Assembly (NCBI GenBank): GCA_000285855.2
Contig: HE978651.1
Coordinates: 943,040-1,007,039, forward strand
Direction of reading: 5' to 3'
Length of the DNA stretch: 64,000 nucleotides
From: Ruminococcus sp. JC304
GTDB lineage: Bacteria > Bacillota > Clostridia > Lachnospirales > Lachnospiraceae
Both the position numbers and the translations under genes were made by a program. Of this stretch, positions 44,976 to 53,990 are shown in pieces. The notes below the pieces were generated by a model. That model worked only from the letters and a program-made list of their open reading frames with translations, was not told the origin of the DNA and did no database searches. Within the stretch, counting starts at the first letter, position 1. Every line of letters begins with the position of its first letter.

Positions 44976-45719
44976 ATGAATTTATTTGATTTTACCTACT
45001 GTGGGGACTATAACCGGCAGATTGTGAATCTTGCAGGGATTGTACCGGAGCGGTGGAGTTATTCCGGCACAGAAGATAATGGAATCCTGAAAGGATATCT
45101 GGAGCATACATTTAAACGACTTTATGAGGAGGGAAAGGTCTGGGAAAAGGAAAAATATGCAATCTTTAATACAGGACTCTTTAATCATTATTATCAGCCA
45201 ATCTATGCTTTTTTTATTCCCAATCTGGTTCCGGACAGGCAGAGATGGTTTCTGGACGGCTTTTATACGGATTATCATTTAGTGAAGGAAGGGATTACTG
45301 ATCTGCCGGAGCGGGCATGTTATGTGAATGATCCTTCAGAACTGGTATTTGATACCAAGCTTCCCATTATACCCCAATATGATCATATTTTCGGGGATAC
45401 AGACAATGCAGAGCGGCTTCCCACAGAGGTGCGGGAGAGTAGTATGCGTCTGCAGCTGTTTGACGGTGCACTGAAGCAGACTAGGAGAATGCTGGAAGCA
45501 GATTATAAAACTGCCATTCCCCAGTATTATAATCATTCCATACAGCTTTTGCTTCCTATCTGCCTGCGTCATCCCGGTAAACCAGACCTGGCTCTGGCCT
45601 GTATGAAAACCTCTGATGGAGGCAGATATCTGGGGAGAACCTGCCTGACTCTCAGAATGGCCTATCATAATGCCAGGCTTCTGGCAAGACAGGACAGGAG
45701 CTGGCTGTTACCGTCTTGA
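44976..45719 (+). CDS. DUF3825 domain protein
   Basis: A 247-residue protein matching the DUF3825 pattern, seen in bacteria alone or attached to RNA-binding OB or LOTUS-type domains; function unknown. The sequence has FNTGLFNHYYQPIYAFF near residues 65-81, an FDTKLPIIPQYDHI segment near 125, and a C-terminal LALACMKTSDGGRYLGRTCLT. No signal peptide. GCAGGAGG lies 8 bases before the ATG. It is divergent from the MerR gene across 322 bases, which contain an AT-rich promoter zone for both directions (ATTATAAT on each strand) and nothing else I recognise. The next gene overlaps or abuts its end. Confidence 0.8.
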   Translation: MNLFDFTYCGDYNRQIVNLAGIVPERWSYSGTEDNGILKGYLEHTFKRLYEEGKVWEKEKYAIFNTGLFNHYYQPIYAFFIPNLVPDRQRWFLDGFYTDYHLVKEGITDLPERACYVNDPSELVFDTKLPIIPQYDHIFGDTDNAERLPTEVRESSMRLQLFDGALKQTRRMLEADYKTAIPQYYNHSIQLLLPICLRHPGKPDLALACMKTSDGGRYLGRTCLTLRMAYHNARLLARQDRSWLLPS

Positions 45720-45772
45720 CAGAAAAAAAGGCCTTTGCTATACTGTCATGCTGTAAAGGAAGCGTAAGAATT

Positions 45773-46819
45773 ATGAGAAACAAATGTTTAGATGGTATGA
45801 AGGCAATTGCAGCATGTATGGTTATTTTTATCCATATTGACCTGCCCGGACAAACCGGTGTATTTATAGAAGCTTTGTCAAGATTTGCAGTTCCGTTTTT
45901 CTTTATGATATCCGGTTATTTCTGTTATTATAATGGCAAAGATGCTTCTGACAGAATCCCGGGAAAAATATTTCATATTGTAAAACTGATGATTTTTTCA
46001 ATGGCTTTTTATTTTATCTGGGAAATCAGTAAAAGACTGGTAACAGGGGAAAATCTTTACAGATGGATCAGGGAAGTTACAGACAGACAGAATATTATGA
46101 AGCTGCTTTTGTATAACAGTACTTCTCCGCTACGTGGACACTTGTGGTTTTTGCCGGCATTGATTTATTGTTATATGCTGGATTATTTGATAGAGAGATT
46201 TCATTTGCGTAAAATTGCATTTTTGTGTATCCCGGTATTGCTGGGTGGACTCTTATGGAGAGGGTATTTCAGCAGCTTTTTTGGATATTCCTATCGTATT
46301 ATGGAATACAGAAACTGGCTTTTTACAGGTATGTCCTTTTATCTTCTGGGTCAGATGTTCCATGAATATCTATATTGGTTTCGCAGAAAGATTGGTTATA
46401 TTACTCTGATTTTGATAATGACAGTGGGTATTGGGATGACAATATGGGAATCCTCACAGTTTGGGGCAAAAGAAATATATGTAGGCTCTATTTTGATCTG
46501 TATCAGTATTTTTCTTCTGACTGTTCTCTGGGGAACCCGGATCCGGATGCCGGAGGTTTTGACTGCTGTAGGGGCAAAACTGGCTTTTCCGGTTTACCTT
46601 TTTCATCTGGCAGTGGGAGACATGATGCGGGTGTTGGCAGTTGCCGGGAATTTTGAAGATAATCTGGCTTATCTGTGGATTCGTCCTTTTGCTGTATGCG
46701 TGTTTACAATAGGGATGATTGCACTGGTTTATCGGATCTGTTCATTCTGGGAAAAATATGATATAGTTGATATATTATCCAAGCAGTTTGGCCTGTGGCG
46801 TAAAGGCAGTCCATTATAA
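45773..46819 (+). CDS. Acyltransferase family 3 membrane protein
   Basis: A 348-residue polytopic membrane protein of the acyltransferase-3 family, which moves acetyl or other acyl groups onto extracellular glycans or lipids. The N-terminal DGMKAIAACMVIFIHIDL carries the family's core His, and FFFMISGYFCY follows. About ten membrane helices are visible, with a GHLWFLPALIYCY segment. I start at 45773 because AAAGGAAG lies 9 bases before it, rather than the earlier ATG that overlaps the DUF3825 gene. With glf and rfb genes nearby, surface polysaccharide decoration is plausible. Confidence 0.85.
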   Translation: MRNKCLDGMKAIAACMVIFIHIDLPGQTGVFIEALSRFAVPFFFMISGYFCYYNGKDASDRIPGKIFHIVKLMIFSMAFYFIWEISKRLVTGENLYRWIREVTDRQNIMKLLLYNSTSPLRGHLWFLPALIYCYMLDYLIERFHLRKIAFLCIPVLLGGLLWRGYFSSFFGYSYRIMEYRNWLFTGMSFYLLGQMFHEYLYWFRRKIGYITLILIMTVGIGMTIWESSQFGAKEIYVGSILICISIFLLTVLWGTRIRMPEVLTAVGAKLAFPVYLFHLAVGDMMRVLAVAGNFEDNLAYLWIRPFAVCVFTIGMIALVYRICSFWEKYDIVDILSKQFGLWRKGSPL

Positions 46820-46849
46820 TACAGGTATATTCAGACAAAAGGAGATCAA

Positions 46850-47587
46850 ATGGCACAAAATAATCAGGAAAAAATATTGGAAGCAACCAAAGATAAACAG
46901 ACAGGGCATGATGAAAGTGTGCTTAACCCGGTCTATAAAAATGAATCAGATCTGTCACGGAAGGAAAAACGCCTGCTTGAAAAAGAAAAATTAAAGGGAA
47001 TGGGACCCGGAAAAAAACTTCAATATATCTGGATGTATTATAAGCCGGTAATGTTTGGGATTCTGGCAGCTATCGTGCTTGCATTTGTGTTAAAAGACTG
47101 GTATATAAATGCAAAAACAAAAACGGTATTGTCAATTGCAGCTGTTAATTCCCAGCTGAGTGATACAGATGATATAGAAAAACAGGTGGAAGAGCTTCTG
47201 GGTGTGACAGAGGATAAATATAGTAAAGTACAGATCAGTGTGAATATTACTACAGATGAAACAGGAGGCAATCTGGACTATTATGCCCAGACCGCATATA
47301 TGACACAGGTTCAGGCGGGGACTTTGGATGTTATGCTGATGCCGGAGCAGTTATATGATTCATTGAATACAGATGGTATTTTCCTGAACCTGGAAGAATT
47401 GCTTGGTGATCATGTTTTCGGGGAATTCGGAACACAGTCTGATCAGACACATATTACCATCAAAGACAGCAGACTGGCAGAGGAATTTGGATTAAGCTAT
47501 GATAGTATTACGATTGTGGTACCTGCTTCTGCACCTAACCAGAAAAATGCAGCAAAATGGATGGAAAGCCTTATAAGTGAGGAGTAA
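46850..47587 (+). CDS. Single-pass membrane protein, unknown function
   Basis: A 245-residue protein not recognised as a named family. The first 65 residues are highly charged (Lys/Glu repeats, SRKEKRLLEKEKLKG). A single membrane helix spans about 66-86 (VMFGILAAIVLAFVLKDW). The remaining extracytoplasmic part is 155 residues with alternating hydrophobics. Its stretch DVMLMPEQLYDSLNTDGIFL and VPASAPNQKNAAKWMESL recalls the second lobe of ABC solute-binding proteins. AAAGGAG precedes the ATG. It follows the acyltransferase by 30 bases and ends at a strong terminator, so the two may form an operon. Confidence 0.6.
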   Translation: MAQNNQEKILEATKDKQTGHDESVLNPVYKNESDLSRKEKRLLEKEKLKGMGPGKKLQYIWMYYKPVMFGILAAIVLAFVLKDWYINAKTKTVLSIAAVNSQLSDTDDIEKQVEELLGVTEDKYSKVQISVNITTDETGGNLDYYAQTAYMTQVQAGTLDVMLMPEQLYDSLNTDGIFLNLEELLGDHVFGEFGTQSDQTHITIKDSRLAEEFGLSYDSITIVVPASAPNQKNAAKWMESLISEE

Positions 47588-47604
47588 TAGCTGTAACAGT
47601 AAAA

Positions 47605-47640
47605 AACTGACAGTTTCTAATTTAGAAACTGTCAGCTTTT
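47605..47640. terminator. Bidirectional terminator
   Basis: CTGACAGTTTCTAA and TTAGAAACTGTCAG form a perfect 14-bp stem with A-rich and T-rich flanks, between convergent genes. Confidence 0.88.
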
Positions 47641-47652
47641 TGCATTTAGATA

Positions 47653-49233
47653 TTAGTTGATGGATTCATTATCGATTTCTGTATCAGTGTCTGAGCTTCC
47701 ACCACTTAAAATATAGGTGATCACTTCATCCGGTACACCTGCGGCAGTGAGATTGTCCATAAGCTTTGTGAAATCCATGGATGATACATAGTCAGTCATA
47801 TCATCATCGTTGGACACATCACACACATCTTTTAAAGAGGCGAGATCAGGAATATCCACTCCGTCACCTTTGCCGGAAACCAATGAAACAGAACCCAGTG
47901 TTGCACCTGCACTGACAATACCAAGCTTGACAGAACCGGATTCTGCAGTGCTTGCAATATCTGCATCCAGTGAAAAATTAGTCAGAGGAGAAACATCAGA
48001 GCTGTCATCAGACTCATCCGCTATAAAGGAAATGGAGTAGCTTCCATTGATGTTGCCTTTTTTAGCTTCCACTGTGTCATAATCCTTTACTTCAATATTT
48101 GCAGCAGGTTCATCGTTCATGCTGAACTGGTAGGAACCATTTAATATGTCATTTTCAATGGTGCCCTTTCCGGAAAGTGCATAAACTTCGTCTTCAGCAT
48201 AGATTTCCAACAGATATCCATAAGAGGAATCGTTCATTGGCATCTGCCAGGTGAAAACAGGAGTATCCCCGGAAGCATCATGCATGGTAAGGGAACGGCC
48301 AATGATTTTTCCGTCTTCGCTGACCCAGGTTTTAGAAGAAAAATATTCATCCTGGGAAGCCTCATCTGAGGAATCTTCCTTAAGTGCGTCCAGACCGCTG
48401 TCAACTGCTTCCTGGAATTGTTCCTTCAGATCCTGGCTGTCAGGAAGTACAGCAGCCCATTTTTCAAGGATTGCTTCAATTTCCTTGTCTGATTTTGCAG
48501 TTTCCAGAACGGCGGTAAGAGTTCTGACTGCAGCCTCAGAGTCCAGAGTACCTTCATATACAGTACAGTCCTGACTGATATCTCCGGCAGTAAGGGTATC
48601 GGAAGTACCGTCAGTACTCTTCACATTATCAATAAGGATGGTACCGTATTTGTTAAGTAAGGATTCTACTACAGAAGCTTCAGGCATGACTTCTGTCATA
48701 TTGTTGAGAAGCGTTACAGAGTCACTCAGGCTTTCTGTGGATGCCTCAAGAGTTTCGTCATCTTCTGCTTCCTTAAGATTTACTTTCATATATTTATCAG
48801 AAAGTTCCGGAACTTTCATGTACATATCTTCGGTATCCGGGTCAAAATAAAAATCCAGGGTGCAGACCTGACTGTCGTTTACGAGAAGTGCCATGGAACC
48901 GCCTTCTTTGTTATCTTTGAAAGAACTGTTGATGGTAACAGAGGCATTATTCAGCCAAGATACATCGAAGGGAGCGACAAATCCCAGAAGTGACCGTCCG
49001 GAATCTTCTATATTTACAGTAATATCGCCTTTGACCCCGGAGACAAGATCCTGGCTTTGCTCCAGAGAGGTGGCATAGGAAGCAGCAAATTCGCTGGCTA
49101 TCTTTGCCAGGGCACTTTTTTCGATATCAGCATAACTGTCTGCGGCAAAAGCAGCAGAAGGTATGGATGTTGCGCTTAAAACCATAGCAGTACAAAGAAC
49201 TGCAGTTTTCTGTAACCATTTTTTTCTTTTCAT
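47653..49233 (-). CDS. Secreted protein, unknown function
   Basis: A 526-residue exported protein. The signal peptide is clear (KRKKWLQKTAVLCTAMVLSA, then AAFAAD as cleavage site near residue 30). The mature protein is acidic, rich in Ser, Asp and Thr. It has repeated beta-strand patterns (SVTINSSFKDNKEGGSMALLVN; SYSISFIADESD) interleaved with helical stretches, resembling lipid- or ligand-binding lipoprotein folds, but there is no lipobox Cys. No anchor or wall-binding motif is seen. I recall similar unnamed proteins in Lachnospiraceae genomes. AAAGGAGG sits 6 bases before the ATG. It is a single gene between two terminators. Confidence 0.7.
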   Translation of the reverse strand: MKRKKWLQKTAVLCTAMVLSATSIPSAAFAADSYADIEKSALAKIASEFAASYATSLEQSQDLVSGVKGDITVNIEDSGRSLLGFVAPFDVSWLNNASVTINSSFKDNKEGGSMALLVNDSQVCTLDFYFDPDTEDMYMKVPELSDKYMKVNLKEAEDDETLEASTESLSDSVTLLNNMTEVMPEASVVESLLNKYGTILIDNVKSTDGTSDTLTAGDISQDCTVYEGTLDSEAAVRTLTAVLETAKSDKEIEAILEKWAAVLPDSQDLKEQFQEAVDSGLDALKEDSSDEASQDEYFSSKTWVSEDGKIIGRSLTMHDASGDTPVFTWQMPMNDSSYGYLLEIYAEDEVYALSGKGTIENDILNGSYQFSMNDEPAANIEVKDYDTVEAKKGNINGSYSISFIADESDDSSDVSPLTNFSLDADIASTAESGSVKLGIVSAGATLGSVSLVSGKGDGVDIPDLASLKDVCDVSNDDDMTDYVSSMDFTKLMDNLTAAGVPDEVITYILSGGSSDTDTEIDNESIN

Positions 49234-49483
49234 AAAGAACCTCCTTTTAATTAAAGTGAATAAGAGATATCCATAGGGAGTATTAATTATTGGCAGAAAA
49301 AATTTATTTATAAAATCCGATAATTAATAGACACTCGTTAGGATTAAGTTTATTTTATCAGAAAATATTGCAAGAATCTACAGCTTTTTGCGGAAATATT
49401 GTAGGTATTGCATTTTGTATCTATTTCGATTAAACTGTAAATAGAATTACACATAAAATGAAGAAATGAGGAAACGTGTGGAA

Positions 49484-50422
49484 ATGAAAACAACATTGGT
49501 TATTATGGCTGCAGGAATCGGTTCACGTTTTGGCGGTGGAATTAAGCAGCTGGCACCTGTTGGCAGACATGGTGAGATCATCATGGATTATTCCATTCAT
49601 GATGCCATAGAAGCTGGATTTAATAAGATTGTGTTTATTATCCGCAAGGATATCAGGGAAGCATTTAAAGAAGCAATTGGTGACCGTATCCAGAAAATCT
49701 GTGATGATCTGGGTGTGGAGATTGCTTATGCATATCAGGAACTTGATCATCTCCCGGATGGAGTAGAAACTGTGCCAGAGAGAACGAAACCCTGGGGAAC
49801 AGGACAGGCAGTTCTGGCCTGCAGAGAGGTACTTCATGAGCCATTTGCAGTTATAAATGCAGATGATTATTATGGAAAGGAAGCTTTTGTAAAGCTTCAT
49901 GATTTTCTGGAAGGTTATACTCCGGATAAGGCAGAACAGCTGTGTATGGCAGGCTTTATCCTGAAGAATACGCTAAGTGAAAATGGTGCTGTTACCCGTG
50001 GTATCTGTGAAACCAATAAGTCGGGATATCTGACAGCAGTACATGAAACTCACAATATTGTAAAAACTGCTGAGGGTGCAGCTGTAGAGTACCAGGGGGG
50101 ACTGACACCGGTAGATCCGGAATCTTATGTTTCCATGAATATGTGGGGGCTGACACCGGAGTTTGTACAGCTTCTGGAAGATGGATTCAGGGAATTTTTC
50201 CAGAATACCTCCAAAGAGAACATTCTGAAGGCAGAGTATCTGCTTCCTATTTATATTGATGAGTTGCTTCAGGCAGGAAAAGTATCTGTAAAGGTGCTGG
50301 ATTCTAGTGACAGATGGTTTGGTGTAACTTATAAAGAGGATAAGGATTATGTAATAGAATCCTTTGGTAAATTGATAGATGCAGGTGTATATCAGGAAGA
50401 ACTTTTTTCAGATCTGAAATAA
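49484..50422 (+). CDS. NTP-transferase family nucleotidyltransferase
   Basis: A 312-residue sugar- or choline-phosphate nucleotidyltransferase-like enzyme. MAAGIGSRFGGGIKQL near residues 8-23 is the nucleotide-binding loop, and AVINADDYYGKEAF near 125 holds the metal Asp. KPWGTGQAVLAC lies between. The C-terminal part (WFGVTYKEDKDYV) replaces the usual beta-helix, so it is shorter than RfbA or GlmU. The start at 49484 is preceded by GAGG 12 bases away; an in-frame ATG at 49466 is the alternative. The substrate is unknown. It stands alone with a terminator; 49234-49465 is AT-rich and holds only divergent promoter-like sequence. Confidence 0.82.
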   Translation: MKTTLVIMAAGIGSRFGGGIKQLAPVGRHGEIIMDYSIHDAIEAGFNKIVFIIRKDIREAFKEAIGDRIQKICDDLGVEIAYAYQELDHLPDGVETVPERTKPWGTGQAVLACREVLHEPFAVINADDYYGKEAFVKLHDFLEGYTPDKAEQLCMAGFILKNTLSENGAVTRGICETNKSGYLTAVHETHNIVKTAEGAAVEYQGGLTPVDPESYVSMNMWGLTPEFVQLLEDGFREFFQNTSKENILKAEYLLPIYIDELLQAGKVSVKVLDSSDRWFGVTYKEDKDYVIESFGKLIDAGVYQEELFSDLK

Positions 50423-50439
50423 TAAATGGCATTGGATGA

Positions 50440-50492
50440 CCGGGACAACAGGACATGAGAATAGTATCATGATCTGTTGTTCCGGTTTTTTT
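50440..50492 (+). terminator. Terminator after the nucleotidyltransferase gene
   Basis: A 19-bp nearly perfect stem, CCGGGACAACAGGACATGA with TCATGATCTGTTGTTCCGG, is followed by seven T. Confidence 0.88.
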
Positions 50493-50559
50493 GTATCATA
50501 AAAAACTTTGAAGAAAATGCAGGATGAGTTTCGTTAAAAGATAAGAAGAGGTAAGAATT

Positions 50560-51354
50560 TTACTTTGTAACATATCTCTCAATGAGCCCCAGAATTCCAT
50601 ACAAAATCAGAGCAATGATACACAGAAGAGTGATGGACATCAGAACCCAGGTAAGCTTGAAAGTCTGGCTTGAATAGATGATCAGATAGCCAAGTCCCTG
50701 TCTGGCACCGATAAACTCACCGATGATTACTCCCACCAGGCAAAGACCGATATTCACCTTCATCACACTGAGAAGCAGAGGAAGGGAAGAGGGGAGTATG
50801 ATCTTCTGGAATTTTTCCTTTTTTCCGCCGCCTAGGGTTTCAATAAGTTTAAGTTTATCTGGATCAGTATTTTGAAATCCGGCATATAGATTTAAAACGG
50901 AACCAAAGATTGCAACAGATACTCCGGATACAATAATGGTTCGCTCATTGGCACCCAGCCATACAATAAGAAGGGGTGCCAGTGCAGATTTAGGAAGACT
51001 GTTCAGTATTACCAGATAAGGCTCGGTGACCTGGGCCAATCTGGGAAAACACCAGAGAAGCACGGCCAGTCCGGCACCCAGGATCACTACTATGAAAAAA
51101 CTGACCAGGGTTTCTGTAACTGTAACACCCAGATGAGAAAAAATGGACAGATCCCGGCACATTTCCATAAAGCTTTTCCAGATCAGAGAGGGGCTACTGA
51201 AAATAAAAGAGTCAATAAGACCATATCTGGCAGAACATTCCCAGATAAGGAGAAACAAAAGAAAAACAGCGGTTCTCCACAGCACGATCAGTTGTTTCTC
51301 CCGTTTTATGCGGCGAAGAAATAATTGCTGGTAATAGGATGGTTCAGGCATCAT
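50560..51354 (-). CDS. ABC transporter permease (SsuC/TauC/ThiX type)
   Basis: A 264-residue inner-membrane permease with about six helices, from the nitrate/sulfonate/taurine/thiamine-precursor importer class. The EAA-loop signature that docks the ATPase is visible as ETLGGGKKEKFQKIILPSSLP in two pieces around residue 170, and GLCLVGVIIGEFIGARQGLGYLI is characteristic. It overlaps the ATPase gene by 11 bases, so the two are co-translated. No binding protein is adjacent on either side, so the substrate cannot be named. Confidence 0.9.
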   Translation of the reverse strand: MMPEPSYYQQLFLRRIKREKQLIVLWRTAVFLLFLLIWECSARYGLIDSFIFSSPSLIWKSFMEMCRDLSIFSHLGVTVTETLVSFFIVVILGAGLAVLLWCFPRLAQVTEPYLVILNSLPKSALAPLLIVWLGANERTIIVSGVSVAIFGSVLNLYAGFQNTDPDKLKLIETLGGGKKEKFQKIILPSSLPLLLSVMKVNIGLCLVGVIIGEFIGARQGLGYLIIYSSQTFKLTWVLMSITLLCIIALILYGILGLIERYVTK

Positions 51355-52111
51355 GATTTAATTCCTCCCAGATAAGATTAAAGTAAGTTTTAAAATCTGG
51401 TGCATTGCGGGAAGACAGGGGAGTGCGGTCTGGAACAGACAGATTTATGGAAAGCTCTTTCTGAACTGTGGCGGGTCGGGGAGAGAGGATCAGTATTCTG
51501 TCTGCCATACTGATCGCTTCTGAAATATCATGAGTGACAAGGATTGCTGTTTTTTTCTCTTTTTTCAGGATTTTACCGATATCATCACTGACCTTGAGAC
51601 GGGTCTGATAATCCAACGCGGAAAAGGGTTCATCCAGCAGAAGAAGCATAGGAGACAGGGCAAGAGTGCGGATCAGTGCAGCACGCTGGCGCATTCCTCC
51701 TGAAAGCTGAGAAGGATATGCATTGCGGAATTTGTCCAGGCCATAGGTGAGTAACATCTGATTTACATAGGCCAGTTTTTCGGCAGTGAGTTCTTTGCGT
51801 ATTTCCAGTCCCAGAATTACATTTTTGTAAATTTTCCGCCATTCCAGAAGGTGATCTTTCTGCAACATATATCCAATGCGGCAGTCTCCGGCAAACACTG
51901 GTTCTCCGTTCAGGAGAATCTGTCCCTGTTCAGGCTTCAGTAATCCGCATATCAGGTTTAGAAGAGTGGATTTTCCACAGCCGGAGGGACCTACAACTGC
52001 GAGAAATTCTCCTGGAAATAGTGAAAAGGATATATGTGAAAGGACCCTGGTTTCCCCGGAAATACTGTGGTATGAAAGACAGACATCTGATACTTCCAGC
52101 AGTGGTTTCAT
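51344..52111 (-). CDS. ABC transporter ATP-binding protein (SsuB/TauB type)
   Basis: A 255-residue cytoplasmic ATPase partner of the overlapping permease. Walker A is GPSGCGKST, the Q-loop MLQKDHLLEW, the ABC signature LSGGMRQRAALIR, Walker B LLLLDEPFSALD, and the switch His lies in LVTHDISEA. The motif set matches the nitrate/sulfonate/taurine importer class. I place the start at 52111 because GGAGG lies 7 bases before it; a longer frame to 52141 has no site. The 200 bases between it and the plus-strand flippase-like gene show no TPP or other riboswitch that I can recognise. Confidence 0.92.
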   Translation of the reverse strand: MKPLLEVSDVCLSYHSISGETRVLSHISFSLFPGEFLAVVGPSGCGKSTLLNLICGLLKPEQGQILLNGEPVFAGDCRIGYMLQKDHLLEWRKIYKNVILGLEIRKELTAEKLAYVNQMLLTYGLDKFRNAYPSQLSGGMRQRAALIRTLALSPMLLLLDEPFSALDYQTRLKVSDDIGKILKKEKKTAILVTHDISEAISMADRILILSPRPATVQKELSINLSVPDRTPLSSRNAPDFKTYFNLIWEELNHDA

Positions 52112-52308
52112 TTTTACCTCCATTAAAAATCTTTCTGACAAATATAAGTGAAAGAGATAGTGGGTTACATATATTTTATGATATGCAGACCCATGAAGGT
52201 ATGATATAATAAGACGATTAGTGTAACTATAGTGTAGTTCATTATTTGTGAATGCACTGGAAGTTACAGTAACAGAGCATACAATATGTAGGAAAGTGTA
52301 CAGAAACT

Positions 52309-53346
52309 ATGACAGATAAAAAAAAGGCGGTTTTTAATTTTATCTTTCTGATCCTTGTGTTTTCTCTGACCGTATATATGGTGTTTAAGGGAGAGGATCT
52401 GGGAGAAATTATTTCTACAGTGCAGCAGGCAAATGCGGTGTATCTGATTATCAGTGTGATCTGTGTGGTACTCTTTATTCTGGGAGAATCCGTGATCATT
52501 TTCTATATGATGAGGACATTGGGAGCAGGGGTTAAAATGGGGCATTGTGCCCTGTATTCCTTTGTGGGGTTCTTTTTTAGCTGCATTACTCCTTCCGCCA
52601 CAGGGGGACAGCCCATGCAGATTTATTATATGAAGAAAGATAAACTTCCCATACCGGTGACCACGCTGGTATTGATGATCGTTACGATCACCTACAAAGC
52701 AGTTCTGGTGCTGATCGGTATTCTGTTATGGATATTCGGAAAGGGATTTCTGACAGGATATTTAGGACAGTATATGTGGGTATTTTATCTTGGTGTGGGA
52801 CTGAATGTGTTCTGTGTTTCCTTTATGATGATTCTGGTGTTTGCACCTGGACTTGCCAAATGGCTCATGGTAAAGGGAATGAAACTGCTGGAACATTTCA
52901 GATTCCTGAAACCCAGAAAAAGCAGACTGGAGAAACTGGAAAATTCCATGGATCAGTATCATGCCACAGCAGCATTCTGGGCAGGACATAAGCTGGTGAT
53001 TCTGAAAGTGTTTCTGATCACTTTTGTACAGCGCATTATTTTGTTTACAGTTACTTACTGGGTATATCGTTCCCTGGGATTTCATGAATATGGGATCGTG
53101 ACTCTGACAATTTTACAGTCAGTGATTTCGGTATCTGTAGACATGCTTCCTTTGCCGGGAGGTATGGGAATCAGCGAATCACTGTATCTGGTTATCTTTG
53201 CGCCGGTTTTTGGGGAGACATTACTTCCGGCCATGCTGCTGAGCAGAGGAATTTCCTATTATGCACAGATGCTCATCAGTGCAGTGATGACCTGTGTGGC
53301 ACATCTGGTAATAGGACGAAAAGTACAGGAAGAAAATAGGGGGTAA
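52309..53346 (+). CDS. Flippase-like membrane protein (PF03706, LPG-synthase TM type)
   Basis: A 345-residue integral-membrane protein with about eight helices, of the lysylphosphatidylglycerol synthase transmembrane / UPF0104 family. FFSCITPSATGGQPMQIYYM near residues 84-104 is the family core, as is LPLPGGMGISESLYL near 280. It lacks the soluble aminoacyl-transferase domain of MprF, so it should move or bind lipids rather than modify them. Only 3 bases separate it from pssA, and psd follows, so it belongs to a phosphatidylserine/phosphatidylethanolamine operon. A role in moving these lipids across the membrane is inference. Confidence 0.88.
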   Translation: MTDKKKAVFNFIFLILVFSLTVYMVFKGEDLGEIISTVQQANAVYLIISVICVVLFILGESVIIFYMMRTLGAGVKMGHCALYSFVGFFFSCITPSATGGQPMQIYYMKKDKLPIPVTTLVLMIVTITYKAVLVLIGILLWIFGKGFLTGYLGQYMWVFYLGVGLNVFCVSFMMILVFAPGLAKWLMVKGMKLLEHFRFLKPRKSRLEKLENSMDQYHATAAFWAGHKLVILKVFLITFVQRIILFTVTYWVYRSLGFHEYGIVTLTILQSVISVSVDMLPLPGGMGISESLYLVIFAPVFGETLLPAMLLSRGISYYAQMLISAVMTCVAHLVIGRKVQEENRG

Positions 53347-53349
53347 AAC

Positions 53350-53970
53350 ATGTTTTTAGGATTTTATGATTATACGGTGGTTCTTACATATATCAGTCTG
53401 GGAATTTCCGTGTTTGGAATTACAATGGCTCTGGAGGGGAACTTCAAAATGGCCATTTTCTGTCTGGCATTGTCAGGACTTTGTGATATGTTTGATGGAA
53501 AAATAGCCAGAACTAAAAAGAACCGTACAGAGGATGAGAAGAATTTTGGGATTCAAATTGATTCGCTTTGTGATGTAGTTTGTTTTGGAGTTTTTCCGGC
53601 AATGATCTGTTACTGTCTGGGTGTAAATACGCCTGCAGGAGTGGTTTCCCTGATATTTTACAGTATAGCATCTGTGATCCGTCTGGCATATTTTAATGTG
53701 ACAGAAGCTAAGAGACAGGCGGAGACGGAAGAAAACCGGAAATACTATCAGGGACTGCCGATCACATCCATGGCGATCATTCTGCCCTTTCTGTATCTGA
53801 TGAGAAGATATTATATGATTCATTTTCTGATTGTGATACATATTGCGGTAATTATAGTAGGCCTTCTTTTTATTTTAAATATTAAGGTAAAGAAACCACA
53901 GAATCCGATGCGTATTCTTCTGGTAGTTGTGGTAGCACTGGCACTTGCAAAGATGTTCCGTTTTATATAG
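53350..53970 (+). CDS. pssA: CDP-diacylglycerol-serine O-phosphatidyltransferase
   Basis: A 206-residue membrane enzyme joining CDP-diacylglycerol and serine into phosphatidylserine. The CDP-alcohol phosphotransferase motif is complete: DGKIAR with a later GIQIDSLCD (Asp residues that bind Mg2+), placed near residues 47-80. Six or so membrane helices are visible. It starts 3 bases after the flippase-like gene and is followed by psd after 20 bases. Substrate comes from CdsA, encoded at 11475. Confidence 0.94.
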   Translation: MFLGFYDYTVVLTYISLGISVFGITMALEGNFKMAIFCLALSGLCDMFDGKIARTKKNRTEDEKNFGIQIDSLCDVVCFGVFPAMICYCLGVNTPAGVVSLIFYSIASVIRLAYFNVTEAKRQAETEENRKYYQGLPITSMAIILPFLYLMRRYYMIHFLIVIHIAVIIVGLLFILNIKVKKPQNPMRILLVVVVALALAKMFRFI

Positions 53971-53990
53971 TAAACAGGAGAGATATACCA

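Noticed and set aside
52112-52308. TPP or other riboswitch upstream of the ABC importer genes
   Set aside because: None of the conserved THI-box sequence elements can be found on the minus strand.
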